Shown: positions 42,936-54,137 of the stretch, piece by piece
Position numbering within the stretch: position 1 is the first letter of the stretch
Layout: the number at the start of each line of letters is the position of its first letter
Assembly: GCF_023499255.1 (NCBI RefSeq)
Contig: NZ_CP092183.1
Coordinates: forward strand, 3,158,501-3,222,500
Reading direction: 5' to 3'
Length of the DNA stretch: 64,000 nucleotides
DNA from: Couchioplanes caeruleus
Lineage (GTDB): Bacteria; Actinomycetota; Actinomycetes; Mycobacteriales; Micromonosporaceae
Translations under genes and position numbers: made by a program
Notes under the pieces: generated by a model
Databases searched by the model: none
Told to the model about the DNA's origin: nothing
The model's input: only the letters and a program-made list of their open reading frames with translations

Positions 42936-44008
42936 GCCGGCTCCTTCACGGTGAGCCGGCCGGTGTACATCCCCATGCCGCACGAGTAGGTGAGCCGCCC
43001 GGGTTGCAAGGCGCCGAGCTCGATGACGGTGTCACCGTTGACCGGGAGGATCTGCTGGTAATCACGGGAGGGGATGACGAAGGCCCTGACGCAGCCGCCG
43101 GCATCGTCGGAGCGAACGATCAGCCGGGTCGGGACGCCGGCGCTGATCTCGATGTTGGCCGGGTGGTAGGCGCCGGTGACCGCGGTGACGATGACCTGCT
43201 GGATGCCGTCGGCGGTAATCGACAACGGGGGAGCGTCATCCGGAGCTGCCGAGACGGTCACCGGGTCAGGGCCGACACCGATCGCTTCGGCGATGCGTGA
43301 GGCGGCCAGCGGCGATCCGGTCAGCTCCAGGCCGCCGTTGAAGGTGTAGAGGCCCATGGCGAGCACGACCAGCCCGGTGACGGTGGCGAGCTTGGCCCGC
43401 CAGGCGCCGGCGGCCTTGCGTGCCAGGTAGCCCAGGACGGTGAACAGCGGGGCGGTACCCATCACGAACACGGCCATGATGGCCGCGCCGCGAACCCAGG
43501 AACCGGACGTGAGAGCGAGCGCCTGCACGGACAAGGTGACGCCGCAGGGGATCAGCACACTCAGCAGCCCAAGGACAGTCGGTCCGGCGGCGCCGGCTGC
43601 GCGGGTACGGCCGCGTACGAGCCTGCCCCAGCCGGCTGGTGGCTCGATGACCACGTCGCGGAAGCCCGGCACGCCGAGCTGCGCCAGAGCCAGCACGATG
43701 ATGAGGACGCCGGCGGCGATCTGCATCATCATGCGAACCGTGACGGACAGCTGCATGGTCGTGCCCAGCGCGCCGAGCAGGGCGCCGAGCAGTGTGTGCG
43801 AGATCAGCTTCCCGGCGAGGAAGCCGGCGACCGGCGTGAGGTCATCGGCCAGGCGGGTGGTGACGTGACCCGCTTGTGCCGGACTGGAGGTGGTCGGCGC
43901 GGAGCTGCGGCTGCGCAGGACGATGGCGGTGAGCAGGCCGCCTTGAACGGCAGCGCAGGACACCCCGCCGGCGACCAGCCCGGTGAGCAGGATGGCGTAA
44001 AGGTTCAT
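42932..44008 (-). CDS. TauE/SafE-type membrane protein fused to a cupredoxin-like domain
   Basis: A 358-residue protein. The first 230 residues form six to seven helices of the sulfite exporter TauE/SafE or DsbD-like type, with cysteines in GGVSCAAVQGG and LIPCGVTLSV. The C-terminal 100 residues are a cupredoxin-like domain (YHPANIEISAGVPTRLIVRS) whose candidate ligands are GGCVRAFVI and YSCGMGMYTG. Such fusions occur in copper-handling operons. It is the first gene of an operon with an alpha/beta-hydrolase-like protein, an HMA chaperone and YibE/F. Confidence 0.85.
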   Translation of the reverse strand: MNLYAILLTGLVAGGVSCAAVQGGLLTAIVLRSRSSAPTTSSPAQAGHVTTRLADDLTPVAGFLAGKLISHTLLGALLGALGTTMQLSVTVRMMMQIAAGVLIIVLALAQLGVPGFRDVVIEPPAGWGRLVRGRTRAAGAAGPTVLGLLSVLIPCGVTLSVQALALTSGSWVRGAAIMAVFVMGTAPLFTVLGYLARKAAGAWRAKLATVTGLVVLAMGLYTFNGGLELTGSPLAASRIAEAIGVGPDPVTVSAAPDDAPPLSITADGIQQVIVTAVTGAYHPANIEISAGVPTRLIVRSDDAGGCVRAFVIPSRDYQQILPVNGDTVIELGALQPGRLTYSCGMGMYTGRLTVKEPA

Positions 44009-44137
44009 TGATCGGCTTTCGGTGCAGACAGCATGCGTGGGACACCGCCGCGGCTAAGGGCGCGGCGAGACGCCGGCGCAGATAGCGCCGGGAGGGCTCA
44101 GTCGCGGCCGGTTACAGTGCCGCGACGCAGCGGGGTC

Positions 44138-44485
44138 TCACGTACGACTGACGCAGATCTCCGTCAATGCCAGTGCGGTCGGTATTCGCGGGGTGTGCGC
44201 TGCCGCAGGCACGGCGACCGGCACGGTTTCCCATGGCGTCGGGGGGTCCACGACGGCTGTGGCGACGGTGACTGGTGTCGCGGGAGCTGGTTGCCCGTGG
44301 CAGGTGTCGAGGGCCGTATGCGGCGAACCGTCATCGACATCGGCATGCTCGTGGCTGTGCATCTCGTGGCCGGCTGTGGCGGAGTGGCCGGTGCCTGCCG
44401 CAGGAGCGGTCAGGCAGTGCGCGCCTTGCAGCAGTCCTGCACCGACGAGCGCCACCAGAGCCAGCAGGCAGCGCAGGACCCGCAT
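44138..44485 (-). CDS. Small exported His/Cys-containing protein
   Basis: A 115-residue protein from ATG 44485 (an in-frame start at 44515 would add ten residues). A hydrophobic signal or anchor (LRCLLALVALVGAGLLQGAHC) is followed by a His-rich stretch (GHSATAGHEMHSHEHADVDD), a cysteine in DTCHGQ and a C-terminus ending in EICVSRT. The His cluster suggests metal binding. It shares the style of C-terminus with four other small proteins in this copper island. Confidence 0.65.
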   Translation of the reverse strand: MRVLRCLLALVALVGAGLLQGAHCLTAPAAGTGHSATAGHEMHSHEHADVDDGSPHTALDTCHGQPAPATPVTVATAVVDPPTPWETVPVAVPAAAHTPRIPTALALTEICVSRT

Positions 44486-44596
44486 GCGGGTGCCGGACTG
44501 CCAACGCTGCCTCACAGGACCAGGCTACGACATCGTCCGCGAGGTCTTCACAGGCCCGTACCGGGTGGCGACCACCTCTCAAAGAAGTCGACCACA

Positions 44597-44611
44597 TACC
44601 CGCGTGGGGTA
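44597..44611. promoter_or_regulatory. CsoR box in front of the second csoR
   Basis: TACCCGCGTGGGGTA is a CsoR-type palindrome ending 6 bases before the second csoR start. Binding would block transcription or initiation directly. Confidence 0.78.
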
Positions 44612-44616
44612 CCGTC

Positions 44617-44922
44617 ATGACCATGGACGAGGCGACGCCGACCGGACCGCACGGTTACTCCGCCGACAAGCAGGCGCTGCTGGCTCGGCTGCGCCGGGTG
44701 GAGGGCCAGATCCGCGGTCTGCAGCGCATGGTCGACGAAGACATGTACTGCATCGACGTGCTGACGCAGATCTCGGCCGCCAAGAGCGCGCTGCAGGCGG
44801 TGGCGGTGGGACTCCTGGAAGATCACTTGCGGCACTGCGTTGTTCAGGCCGCCGCTGAGGGCAACGCGGACGCCAAGATCAAGGAAGCGACCGCGGCCAT
44901 CACCCGCCTAGTGAAGTCCTGA
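44617..44922 (+). CDS. csoR: Second copper-sensing repressor CsoR
   Basis: A 101-residue CsoR paralogue with ligands Cys45, His70 and Cys74 (DMYCIDVLTQ, EDHLRHCVVQ) and the same core motif RRVEGQIRGLQRMV. It differs from the first copy mainly at the N-terminus (PHGYSADKQA). ATG 44617 is used; ATG 44623 is also possible. Its box overlaps the region just before the start. It converges with copA, which has its own CsoR-controlled promoter at 48483-48511. Confidence 0.9.
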   Translation: MTMDEATPTGPHGYSADKQALLARLRRVEGQIRGLQRMVDEDMYCIDVLTQISAAKSALQAVAVGLLEDHLRHCVVQAAAEGNADAKIKEATAAITRLVKS

Positions 44923-44933
44923 AGCACACCGTC

Positions 44934-44955
44934 GCCCGCCCTCCGGGTGGCGGGC
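44934..44955. terminator. Bidirectional hairpin between csoR and copA
   Basis: GCCCGCC (44934-44940) and GGCGGGC (44949-44955) form a 7-bp stem around an 8-base loop between two convergent genes. The right arm continues into a run of GGCGGGC repeats up to 44974 that could fold alternatively. Confidence 0.55.
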
Positions 44956-44977
44956 GGGCGGCGGGCGGCGGGCGGTA

Positions 44978-47245
<2,268 letters not shown>

Positions 47246-47257
47246 GGTCGCTCCTCC

Positions 47258-48223
47258 TTAGTCGTGGGTGTGGCCGTCCGAGACGTGCCCCGTGGAGCTG
47301 GGTGACGGCGCGGACGTGGCGCTGGCAGTGGGAGTCGGGGCTGAGGCAGGGGAGCCGGCAATCGCGGTGAACTCTGCGGTACGGACCTTTCCGGCGTGCT
47401 GGAAGTCCAGGTACAGCCGGTAGCCGCCGGCTGACGGCACGTCGGCGTGGAAGGTGATTCCCGGTCCGGCCGCGGTCCGGCCGTCGCCCGGGGTTCCGTC
47501 GGGGTGCACGTGCAGGTAGGCGAGGTCACCCTCGCGCAGGGCCACGAGATGACCGTACGCGCCGAGGTAGGGCTGCAGGTCGGTGACCGGCTTGCCGTCC
47601 TTGCTCACCGACAGGGTGAGCTGCGACGATGTGCCCGGCTGGAGCGTGCCGGCGAGGGTGACGGTGTAGCCGTCAACCGCAGTCGTGGTTGCGGCCGGCG
47701 GCAGCGGCCGAGGCTGGTAGTCGCCCGGCGCGGGGATGTCCGTGCCGAGCGTGAGCCCGTCGGATCGTCCGGCCGGCTGGAAGTCGGCGAAGACGCGGTA
47801 CTGACCGGGCGCCGTGACGGCGAGCGGCAGCGACCAGGTGCCGTCGGCGGCCAGGCTCGGATGGACGTGCTGGAAGCCGGACAGGTCGCGGCGCAGCACG
47901 ATCAAGTGCAGGTCCTTGTCGTGGCTGGTGGTGTAGGCGGTCACCGCCTTGCCGTCGGGGTCGACGATCCGGAACCGGAACGGCTGCGGGTCGCCGGTCG
48001 GCAGCTCGCCGGTCAGCGGGAGCAGCCGGTAGCCGTCCTGGCTGACCTGCAGCCCGGCGGGCAGTAGCTGCTGGTCGGCCGGCCGCTCGGCGGTGCTGCT
48101 GTGCTGGGCGTGGGTAGCGGCGGGGGCCGGTTGCGGGCCGACGGCGCGGCCGAGGCCCAGGGCGGCGGTGAAGATCACCGCCAGCCCTGCGCCGAAAGCG
48201 CCCAGCCGGGCTGGAGTGTTCAC
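47258..48223 (-). CDS. Exported copper-operon protein with repeated His-containing beta domains
   Basis: A 321-residue protein with an N-terminal signal or anchor (residues 7-29) and no further membrane segment. Two similar beta-rich halves each carry HxxHxHP-like motifs (SGFQHVHPSLAADGTW and DLAYLHVHPDGTPG) and end with a VFADFQPAG- or LYLDFQHAG-type strand. The C-terminus is Ser/Thr/Ala-rich and ends GHVSDGHTHD. This form is common in actinobacterial copA-copZ operons, where it is presumed to bind copper outside the membrane. Two bases separate its start from copZ. Confidence 0.82.
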   Translation of the reverse strand: MNTPARLGAFGAGLAVIFTAALGLGRAVGPQPAPAATHAQHSSTAERPADQQLLPAGLQVSQDGYRLLPLTGELPTGDPQPFRFRIVDPDGKAVTAYTTSHDKDLHLIVLRRDLSGFQHVHPSLAADGTWSLPLAVTAPGQYRVFADFQPAGRSDGLTLGTDIPAPGDYQPRPLPPAATTTAVDGYTVTLAGTLQPGTSSQLTLSVSKDGKPVTDLQPYLGAYGHLVALREGDLAYLHVHPDGTPGDGRTAAGPGITFHADVPSAGGYRLYLDFQHAGKVRTAEFTAIAGSPASAPTPTASATSAPSPSSTGHVSDGHTHD

Positions 48224-48225
48224 GC

Positions 48226-48432
48226 TTACCTCGCCAGTTCGTAGCCGGCCTCGTCGACGGCCGCCGCGACGGCGTCCTCGTCGAGAGGCTGGTCGCTGGT
48301 GACGGTCACCGAGCCGGAGCTGAGGTCGACCTGCACGTCAGTGACGCCGGGAATCTGCTTGATCTCGCTGCTGACCGAGTTGACGCAGTGCGAGCAGGTC
48401 ATCCCGGTCACGGTGTAGGCCTGGGCAGTCAT
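48226..48432 (-). CDS. copZ: Copper chaperone CopZ
   Basis: A 68-residue HMA-domain protein with metal site MTCSHC and the complete fold (VNSVSSEIKQIPGVTDVQVD). It delivers Cu(I) to CopA, encoded two genes downstream in the same operon. AGAGGAGAC gives the ribosome site. It is the first gene behind the CsoR-controlled promoter. Confidence 0.93.
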   Translation of the reverse strand: MTAQAYTVTGMTCSHCVNSVSSEIKQIPGVTDVQVDLSSGSVTVTSDQPLDEDAVAAAVDEAGYELAR

Positions 48433-48482
48433 GGTGTGTCTCCTCTACTACGGCGAGCTGAGGCGGTCGCCCCACGCCACCC

Positions 48483-48511
48483 ACTATACCCATACCCCCA
48501 TGGGGTACCAA
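48483..48511 (-). promoter_or_regulatory. CsoR-controlled promoter of the copZ-copA operon
   Basis: On the minus strand TTGGTA (rc of 48506-48511) and TATAGT (rc of 48483-48488) are spaced by 17 bases. The CsoR palindrome TACCCCCATGGGGTA (48493-48507) lies inside the spacer and overlaps the -35, a layout that lets the repressor exclude RNA polymerase. Confidence 0.85.
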
Positions 48512-48557
48512 GTCGGTATGGTGATGACCTCACGCTCGTCTGATTCCAGGGCTGCCG

Positions 48558-50045
48558 TTATGCGTCTCTTGACCTGCCGCCGCGGCGGATCGGGAGCCGG
48601 TCGAACGCCTGCTGCAGCAGGACGTTGCGATCGGCCGGCTCATGAAAACGCTGAAGTGCCGTTCCCAGTTCCCAGGTCTGGCGTTCGTCGCCGGCGCGCA
48701 TGATCTCGTGCAGGATGCCGCTGATGGATCGGCGCTGGCCGATCGCGACGAGCTGCTCGATGTCGCGTATAGGCGCTACGACGGTCGGGAGCGCCGGTGT
48801 GGGCAGGAAGGCCCGGCCGAGGCTGTTGGCGACGTACCAGGGATCGAGGGTGATGACCATGCCGATGATCGGCCGGTCGACCGGGATGTGCGCGAACTGC
48901 GGCGCACGGGATTGGATCTTGCCGAGAGTTCGTTCGAGCTGACCGAACGCCTCGCCGAGCGTCTTTGTGTAGGCCAGTTGGACGGTGGCGTCGGCGGCGC
49001 GGGCGGCCAGCGGCGAGCGGGTCGCCTTGGCCTCGATGAGCAGCACGAGGTCGTCGAAGACGACGAACCAGTCGATGCTTTTCGCCTCCTGCCTGCCCTC
49101 CCGATATACGACCTCCGGGTGCACGGTCACGCCGGGCAGGGTGGCGAGCTGGCGACCGACATAATCCTCGTGCAGCTCACCGAGATCGCGTGTGAACGCG
49201 GTTCGCCATCGGCTCAGCCCGACGTAGTACAGCTCGAGCGGCGTGAGGCGCCGGGGGATGAGATGGCGGACGGGTGCGATCAGCCGGCCGTCAGAGAGGC
49301 GCACGAAGGGGCGCGAGGTCAAGGGGTTGAACGCGTAGCGATCAAGGTGCGGCAGCGGCGTCCTGGCGGCAGCTGCCTCGTCCTCGCGGTGAAAGTCGTC
49401 CATGGTCTGCGCGAAGACGGAGTTGATGACGGCCAGGATGTCCTCGCGCGGCAGTACGGCAAGCAGCTCGGCGAACTGCGGCTGGTTGAGCCACGCCGGG
49501 TCGAAGTAGCCACTGTTGTGTTCCGCGGAGGTCGCCAGGAGTATCACGATCTCCGTCGCGGTGATCATGGGCGCTCCGACCAGTTCGGTCATGGCCTGCC
49601 GGGATACCACTTCCAGCGCCTTGCGCCCGGTGTAGTCGTCGAAGAAGGCGATCGGGCGGGCCAGTTCGGCAAGGCCGTGCTCCTGGTAGGGGAACTGCTC
49701 GTACAGGGTGCGGGCCATGATCGCGAACGGCGAGTTGAGACTCGGCTGGCCAAGCTCGTCCGGGGTGAGGTTCTCGTGCATGCGGCAAGCGATCACCACG
49801 TCCCGTTCCCGCGGTAGCGTCCGCCGGTGATGGTTGCCGTACCGGATCGAAGCCTTGGCCACCGCGGCTAGCGCCCACGGCGGGGTTGCGATGAAGGTCT
49901 GGGCGTCGCCGCCTTCGTCGGAGAGCCGTAGCGGCACCTTGAGTGAGCGCTGCGCCACGGCCGTCAGCAGAGATTCCTGGTGGAAGCGCCGCACGAAAGA
50001 GCTGAACTCCCGGTAGGAGTATTCGCGGCTCGTATCATCGTTCAC
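48558..50045 (-). CDS. Large protein with a PD-(D/E)xK nuclease-like core
   Basis: A 495-residue soluble protein. The middle part has a PD-(D/E)xK-like signature: Asp325 in KSIDWFVVFDD followed by Glu338-x-Lys340 in LLIEAKATRSPLA, the spacing of Mrr/NERD-type nuclease cores. The N-terminal 300 residues are helical and the C-terminal part has no recognised motif. I do not recognise a named family. No methyltransferase or helicase partner lies next to it. A stand-alone defence or DNA-repair role is possible. Some EAK-containing proteins of this fold are not nucleases. Confidence 0.7.
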   Translation of the reverse strand: MNDDTSREYSYREFSSFVRRFHQESLLTAVAQRSLKVPLRLSDEGGDAQTFIATPPWALAAVAKASIRYGNHHRRTLPRERDVVIACRMHENLTPDELGQPSLNSPFAIMARTLYEQFPYQEHGLAELARPIAFFDDYTGRKALEVVSRQAMTELVGAPMITATEIVILLATSAEHNSGYFDPAWLNQPQFAELLAVLPREDILAVINSVFAQTMDDFHREDEAAAARTPLPHLDRYAFNPLTSRPFVRLSDGRLIAPVRHLIPRRLTPLELYYVGLSRWRTAFTRDLGELHEDYVGRQLATLPGVTVHPEVVYREGRQEAKSIDWFVVFDDLVLLIEAKATRSPLAARAADATVQLAYTKTLGEAFGQLERTLGKIQSRAPQFAHIPVDRPIIGMVITLDPWYVANSLGRAFLPTPALPTVVAPIRDIEQLVAIGQRRSISGILHEIMRAGDERQTWELGTALQRFHEPADRNVLLQQAFDRLPIRRGGRSRDA

Positions 50046-50358
50046 CGAAGAAGGGTGGCACCCGGCGCGCCTTCGTTGCGAGTGCTCACTTTCCCGGGGA
50101 TGCAGAACTCGGTCATCAAGCGCCCATCGCTGGCTGCCATGTGTCGGTGACCCTCCCGAAGGTCGCCGCGCTGGATCGATGTGCCACAGCCTGCATCGAC
50201 CGCGAGAGATGCGGGTCGTGGCGGATGGGCACCCTGACGATGCGAGCCGTCGTGCGGCGGTGCCAAGCTGGACGCTAATCGGCTCTCCTGGGTGAACCGG
50301 ATTGCGGCTTCTTGTGAGGTCGAAGGCTTTGCTCGCCGTGGGTGTCCTCTGGATTGGT
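50046..50358. other. Intergenic region between the nuclease-like gene and the MFS terminator
   Basis: About 310 bases. Short frames on both strands have no family resemblance. The promoter of the nuclease-like gene is presumably here. Confidence 0.4.
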
Positions 50359-50398
50359 GGCGGGCCCGCGGGTTCAGCAGTTCTCCCGCGAGCCCGCC
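50359..50398. terminator. Terminator after the PLP enzyme-MFS operon
   Basis: GGCGGGCCCGCGGG (50359-50372) pairs with CCCGCGAGCCCGCC (50385-50398) at 13 of 14 positions around a 12-base loop, 8 bases beyond the MFS stop. Confidence 0.75.
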
Positions 50399-50405
50399 CC
50401 GGGTT

Positions 50406-51722
50406 TCAGCGTGTGCTTCGCTGAGGTGGTGCTGCAGTGTCCACCGTCTGCTCTGCTGCCGGTCTCGTGGCCCGTCCCGCCGGCTCAGCCAGTCGGCCCG
50501 CCCTGCTCAATGACCACACGGCATACGCACACAGTGCGCCGGTAGCTGTCAACAGTAGCCACGTCACGGCCGGCGTCTCGTACGTGCGGCCGGCGTCCAG
50601 GGCCAGTCCGGTGAGCAGGTTGCCGGCGGCGATGCCGACCCCGGCGATGGTGTTGTAGAGGCCGTAGTAGGTGCCCACGAGACGCGGCCCGGCGAGGCCG
50701 ACGATGGTGGTCATCTCAAACGGGTACACCAGCATGGTGGCGAGCGTGAGCAGAACGGTGCTGAGCATGACTGGCGCCAAGTACAAGGCCGCGCTCGCCG
50801 GGCCGGGTGCGGCCCGACCCATACCGGCGGTGAGCGCCACCGGCAGGAAGGCGGCGGCCATCAGCCACAGACCCCGCACGATGGCGGCCGATGCTGTCCA
50901 GCGTTTCTTCGCCCACGCGGTGAGCCGAACCTGGCCGACGACGGTCAGCAGCCCGGAGATCGCGAACAGCACTGCCACACCGGTCTCGCCGCCGGTCACC
51001 TCACGCACCCGCATCGGCAGTGCCAGATAAACCTGGAAGTTGAGCACGTACGAGCCGACCATCGCCAACGAGAACAACAGGAACGGCCGGTTGGTGAACA
51101 CCTGCCGCCAGTCGGCGAGCATGCTGGTCCGCGACTGCGCCGATCGGCTCGAGCGTGCCGGCAACGCACGAGCCTGCATGATCAGCAGCCCTAGGAAGAG
51201 CAACGCCGCGACCGCGCACACCCACCGGAAGTCCGCCGCGAGCAGGGCCAGCCCGACCAGCGGACCGATCAGAATGCCGGCCTGGTAGAACACGTTGAAC
51301 ACCGCGAACGCTTCGGTCTTGCGCTCGCCGGCCTCGGCGGCCAGGTAGGCGCGCACGGCCGGGTTGAAAAGCGCCCCGGCCAGACCGGTCAGCAACGACG
51401 CGGCGATCAACACGGGCACTGAGGTGGCGAAACCGAGCAGTGCGAACCCGGCCACCCGCAGGCCCAGTCCTGCCAGGATCAGTGGTTTGGGGCCGAGTCG
51501 GTCGGCGAGGCTGCCGCCGATGAGGAACATGCCCTGCTGGCTGAGGTTGCGTACTCCCAAGATCAGGCCGACCGTCCAGGCGGCCAACGCCAATGTCCCG
51601 GACAGGTACCCGGCCAGGTACGGCATGAGCATGTAGAAGCCGATGTTGATGCTCAGCTGGTTGATTAGCAGCAGCCGTACCGGCCGGTTGAAGGAGCGCA
51701 CCTGCGCGAGGGTGCCGTTCAC
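50406..51722 (-). CDS. MFS transporter coupled to a PLP enzyme
   Basis: A 438-residue transporter with twelve helices; motif A-like [17 protein letters not shown] lies after TM2. GTG 51722 overlaps the stop of the PLP-dependent enzyme gene (GTGA), so the two are co-translated. The similarity is to drug- or metabolite-export MFS proteins. The coupling suggests export of the product of the PLP enzyme; that product is unknown. Confidence 0.85.
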   Translation of the reverse strand: MNGTLAQVRSFNRPVRLLLINQLSINIGFYMLMPYLAGYLSGTLALAAWTVGLILGVRNLSQQGMFLIGGSLADRLGPKPLILAGLGLRVAGFALLGFATSVPVLIAASLLTGLAGALFNPAVRAYLAAEAGERKTEAFAVFNVFYQAGILIGPLVGLALLAADFRWVCAVAALLFLGLLIMQARALPARSSRSAQSRTSMLADWRQVFTNRPFLLFSLAMVGSYVLNFQVYLALPMRVREVTGGETGVAVLFAISGLLTVVGQVRLTAWAKKRWTASAAIVRGLWLMAAAFLPVALTAGMGRAAPGPASAALYLAPVMLSTVLLTLATMLVYPFEMTTIVGLAGPRLVGTYYGLYNTIAGVGIAAGNLLTGLALDAGRTYETPAVTWLLLTATGALCAYAVWSLSRAGRLAEPAGRATRPAAEQTVDTAAPPQRSTR

Positions 51723-52873
51723 GCTGCGTCCCGGGTGGTGTCGGACGCGGGATCGGCGATGTGGGTGCAGCGGGTCCAGCGGGTGGCTTCCCGCTCACCA
51801 GGGTGGCCGATCTCGTCCGGCCGGCGGGCCGGAGCCCCGCCGAGCAGGCCGTGGCGGCGGCAATAGTCGTCGTTGTAGATCGTCTCGGCGTAGCGGTGTG
51901 GTCCGTCCGGGAACACTGCCGCGATGCGGACGTCGTCGGTCTGCGTCCGCGCGAGCCAGGACGCCACCAGGGCCACGGCGCCGACGCTCCAGCCGCCGGT
52001 CACGTATCGCGTGGCCGCCAGCCGGCGGCACGTCCAGACCGCTTCGGCCGGCGCCACCCAATGAACCTCGTCGAAGGCTCCGTAATCGACGTTGCGGGGA
52101 TGGATGCTGCTGCCCAGCCCTCGCATGAGCCGGGTACGGGCCGGCTGACCGAAGATTGTCGAACCGGTGGCGTCCACGCCGACCAGCCGCAGATGCGGGA
52201 AGAACTCACGAAGTCCACGGGCGATGCCGGCGCTGTGACCGCCGGTCCCGACGCTGCAGACCAGCACATCGATGCGGCCGAGCTGGGCGGCCAGTTCCAG
52301 CGCGAGCGGCTGGTAGGCGTCGACGTTGTCCGGGTTGTTGTACTGGTCGGGACAGAACCCGCCCGAGTGTTCATCGAGCAGCTGGGCCACGCGATCGCGG
52401 CGGGCCTGTTGCCAGCCACCGGACGGGTGCGGCCGGTCGACGATGTCGACGCGGGCCCCGTACGCGGCGAGCAGATATCGCATCGCCGGCTCCATGCCGG
52501 GGTCGGTCACCAGCGTCACGGGATGCTCGTAGACCTGGCCGGCCAGCGCCAGGCCGAGGCCGAGAGTGCCCGAGGTGGACTCGATCACCGGTGCTTCGGG
52601 CAGAAGATCGCCACGTTCGCGGGCGCGCTGGATCAGATGCAGTCCGGGGCGGTCCTTGATGCCGCCGGGATTGTGGCCTTCCAGCTTGGCCCAGAAACCC
52701 CGGCCAGGCGTGCCGATCAGATCGGGCGTCCACACAACAGGTGTGTCGCCGACAAGCTGATCGAGGGAGTGGCAAGTCGAGCCGGAGATCAACTGACTCG
52801 GGGCGGGCAGGCGCGAAAGGCGCGCCGACATGACGTCGATCATCGTGTGAGTCGCTTTCTGGGCGTGGGTCAC
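51719..52873 (-). CDS. Cysteine synthase-like PLP-dependent enzyme
   Basis: A 384-residue fold-type II PLP enzyme of the cysteine synthase/cystathionine beta-synthase group. The PLP lysine lies in [17 protein letters not shown], the phosphate-binding loop is [11 protein letters not shown], and the substrate loop reads [13 protein letters not shown]. The start is uncertain (GTG 52873, ATG 52843 or ATG 52831); all keep the fold. Enzymes of this group can make cysteine, O-ureido-serine or 2,3-diaminopropionate. The coupled exporter favours a secreted amino-acid product over plain cysteine synthesis, which is inference. Confidence 0.85.
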   Translation of the reverse strand: MTHAQKATHTMIDVMSARLSRLPAPSQLISGSTCHSLDQLVGDTPVVWTPDLIGTPGRGFWAKLEGHNPGGIKDRPGLHLIQRARERGDLLPEAPVIESTSGTLGLGLALAGQVYEHPVTLVTDPGMEPAMRYLLAAYGARVDIVDRPHPSGGWQQARRDRVAQLLDEHSGGFCPDQYNNPDNVDAYQPLALELAAQLGRIDVLVCSVGTGGHSAGIARGLREFFPHLRLVGVDATGSTIFGQPARTRLMRGLGSSIHPRNVDYGAFDEVHWVAPAEAVWTCRRLAATRYVTGGWSVGAVALVASWLARTQTDDVRIAAVFPDGPHRYAETIYNDDYCRRHGLLGGAPARRPDEIGHPGEREATRWTRCTHIADPASDTTRDAA

Positions 52874-53024
52874 CGGCCCGACGCCCAGCCGATCAGGGCG
52901 GCGTCAGGTCAGCGCAGGCAGGAGTGTGGGCGTCGACCACGCCACGGGATGCGCAGCAGCGCAGTGCACGTCGCGGCGGGAAACTCGTCTGAGGATCAAG
53001 AGCGAGTGATCGGCGCAGGTCCTG

Positions 53025-53393
53025 TCACGTCCGGCAGACGCACGTCATCAACAGCAGACTGCGTTGTGGCCTGCACTCCAGGAAGTCATGGGGCGAGCCC
53101 AGCCTAGACGCGTGCTCCGGCCCGGAAAGGCACGCTCTGAAAAGTGTCGTTGTCCAGCCGAAATGCGCTGCGGTGCTCGACAGCTCGCACGGATGGCCCG
53201 ACGCGTGCGGAACGTCGGCAACCCTCTCGACGGCGGACGAGGGCGGGCCTTCAAGATCGGCATACCCTGATGTGGCTTCGGCCGCTACTGAGCCGTGTGA
53301 CGTCGGTGCGAGGTGCGCTCCGGTGTGATCAAGCGAGGCGGCGCAGACCAGCATCAAGACGATGGTCGAGACGCGCATGATCAGACGGAGCAT
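53025..53393 (-). CDS. Small exported protein of the copper-island type
   Basis: A 122-residue protein with a hydrophobic N-terminal signal (VSTIVLMLVCAAS) followed by a His-containing stretch (DHTGAHLAPTSHG), cysteines in HPCELS and RACLSG, and a C-terminus ending LLMTCVCRT. Start ATG 53393 or 53378. The C-terminus resembles those of the small proteins at 38042 and 44138. A partial CsoR-like string lies about 90 bases upstream. Function unknown. Confidence 0.6.
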   Translation of the reverse strand: MLRLIMRVSTIVLMLVCAASLDHTGAHLAPTSHGSVAAEATSGYADLEGPPSSAVERVADVPHASGHPCELSSTAAHFGWTTTLFRACLSGPEHASRLGSPHDFLECRPQRSLLLMTCVCRT

Positions 53394-53501
53394 GTCGCCT
53401 TCCGGATCGCAGGCCTTGGGGTCAAACGCGGCAATCGTACCTATCGCCGGAAAGGTCTGTAGGCGGCTCGGAAGTTTGTACCCGTACGGGGCGACGGGAC
53501 G

Positions 53502-54057
53502 TCACCTCATGGCTTTGAAGCGGAAGGCATCACGATGCCGGTCGACCACCGCGTCGCGGAACCCCGCACCGTTAAGCCGCTGCGCGAAGCCGCTCGGGTC
53601 GACGAGCACCATCGTGTCCCGCAGATGGGCGATGGCAAAAAGCGGTCCCCACCGGCTGCCGCTGCCGGCGAACCAGCCCGCAGGGTGCAGCACGCGAGCG
53701 GCCTCGGCGAGCATTTGGTCCTGCAAGGAGCGGGTCGGCACGTGATGCAGCATCGTGAAGGACACCACGACGTCGAAACTCGCAGAGTCGAACGGTTAGA
53801 TGGGTAGCGTCCGCGCCGTGCACCTCGACGGCGGGCAGCCGCGCTGCGAGAGCCTCAGCGTCCGCAGTATCGATCTCCACGGCGCTCAGCGAGCCGCATC
53901 GCGGCAGCAACCAGTCCGTCGTCTGCCCAGGCCCGCTCCCAATCTCCAGCACGCGCGCGCCGGCAAGCGGGATGTCGGCGGTCACCCAGGGCAGCAGGCG
54001 TTCGAGATGATGTCGCCAATGCCCGGATCGGCAGTAGCGGCGGTGAATGACGTTCAT
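53502..54057 (-). pseudogene. Class I SAM-dependent methyltransferase, frameshifted
   Basis: From ATG 54057 the protein begins normally with VLEIGSGPGQTTDWLLP (motif I) and LSAVEIDTADAEALAARLP, up to VHGADATHL. It then runs into RLCEFRRRG. The next frame continues with FDVVVSFTMLHHVPTRSLQD and AARVLHPAGWF, the expected later motifs, to a stop at 53502. One extra A (T on the + strand) near 53797 explains the break: CTAACCG in place of CTACCG restores LPFDSASFDVVVS. It is either a recent pseudogene or a sequencing indel. The substrate is unknown. Confidence 0.8.
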
Positions 54058-54137
54058 GGCGGACCCCATCCCTCGATGGCGACGCCACTGAGGGTAAAGG
54101 CCACGGCTCGTCAGGAGGGGTGGCCCGCCCGAATTCG

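Noticed and set aside
44949..44974. GGCGGGC repeats as a possible G-quadruplex
   Set aside because: G runs are only two to three bases and lie in a short convergent spacer; better explained as part of the terminator hairpin.
53479..53492. Partial CsoR-like string TACCCGTACGGGGC upstream of the small exported protein gene
   Set aside because: The right half lacks the TA end and the spacing to a promoter is unclear; too weak to call alongside the four good boxes.
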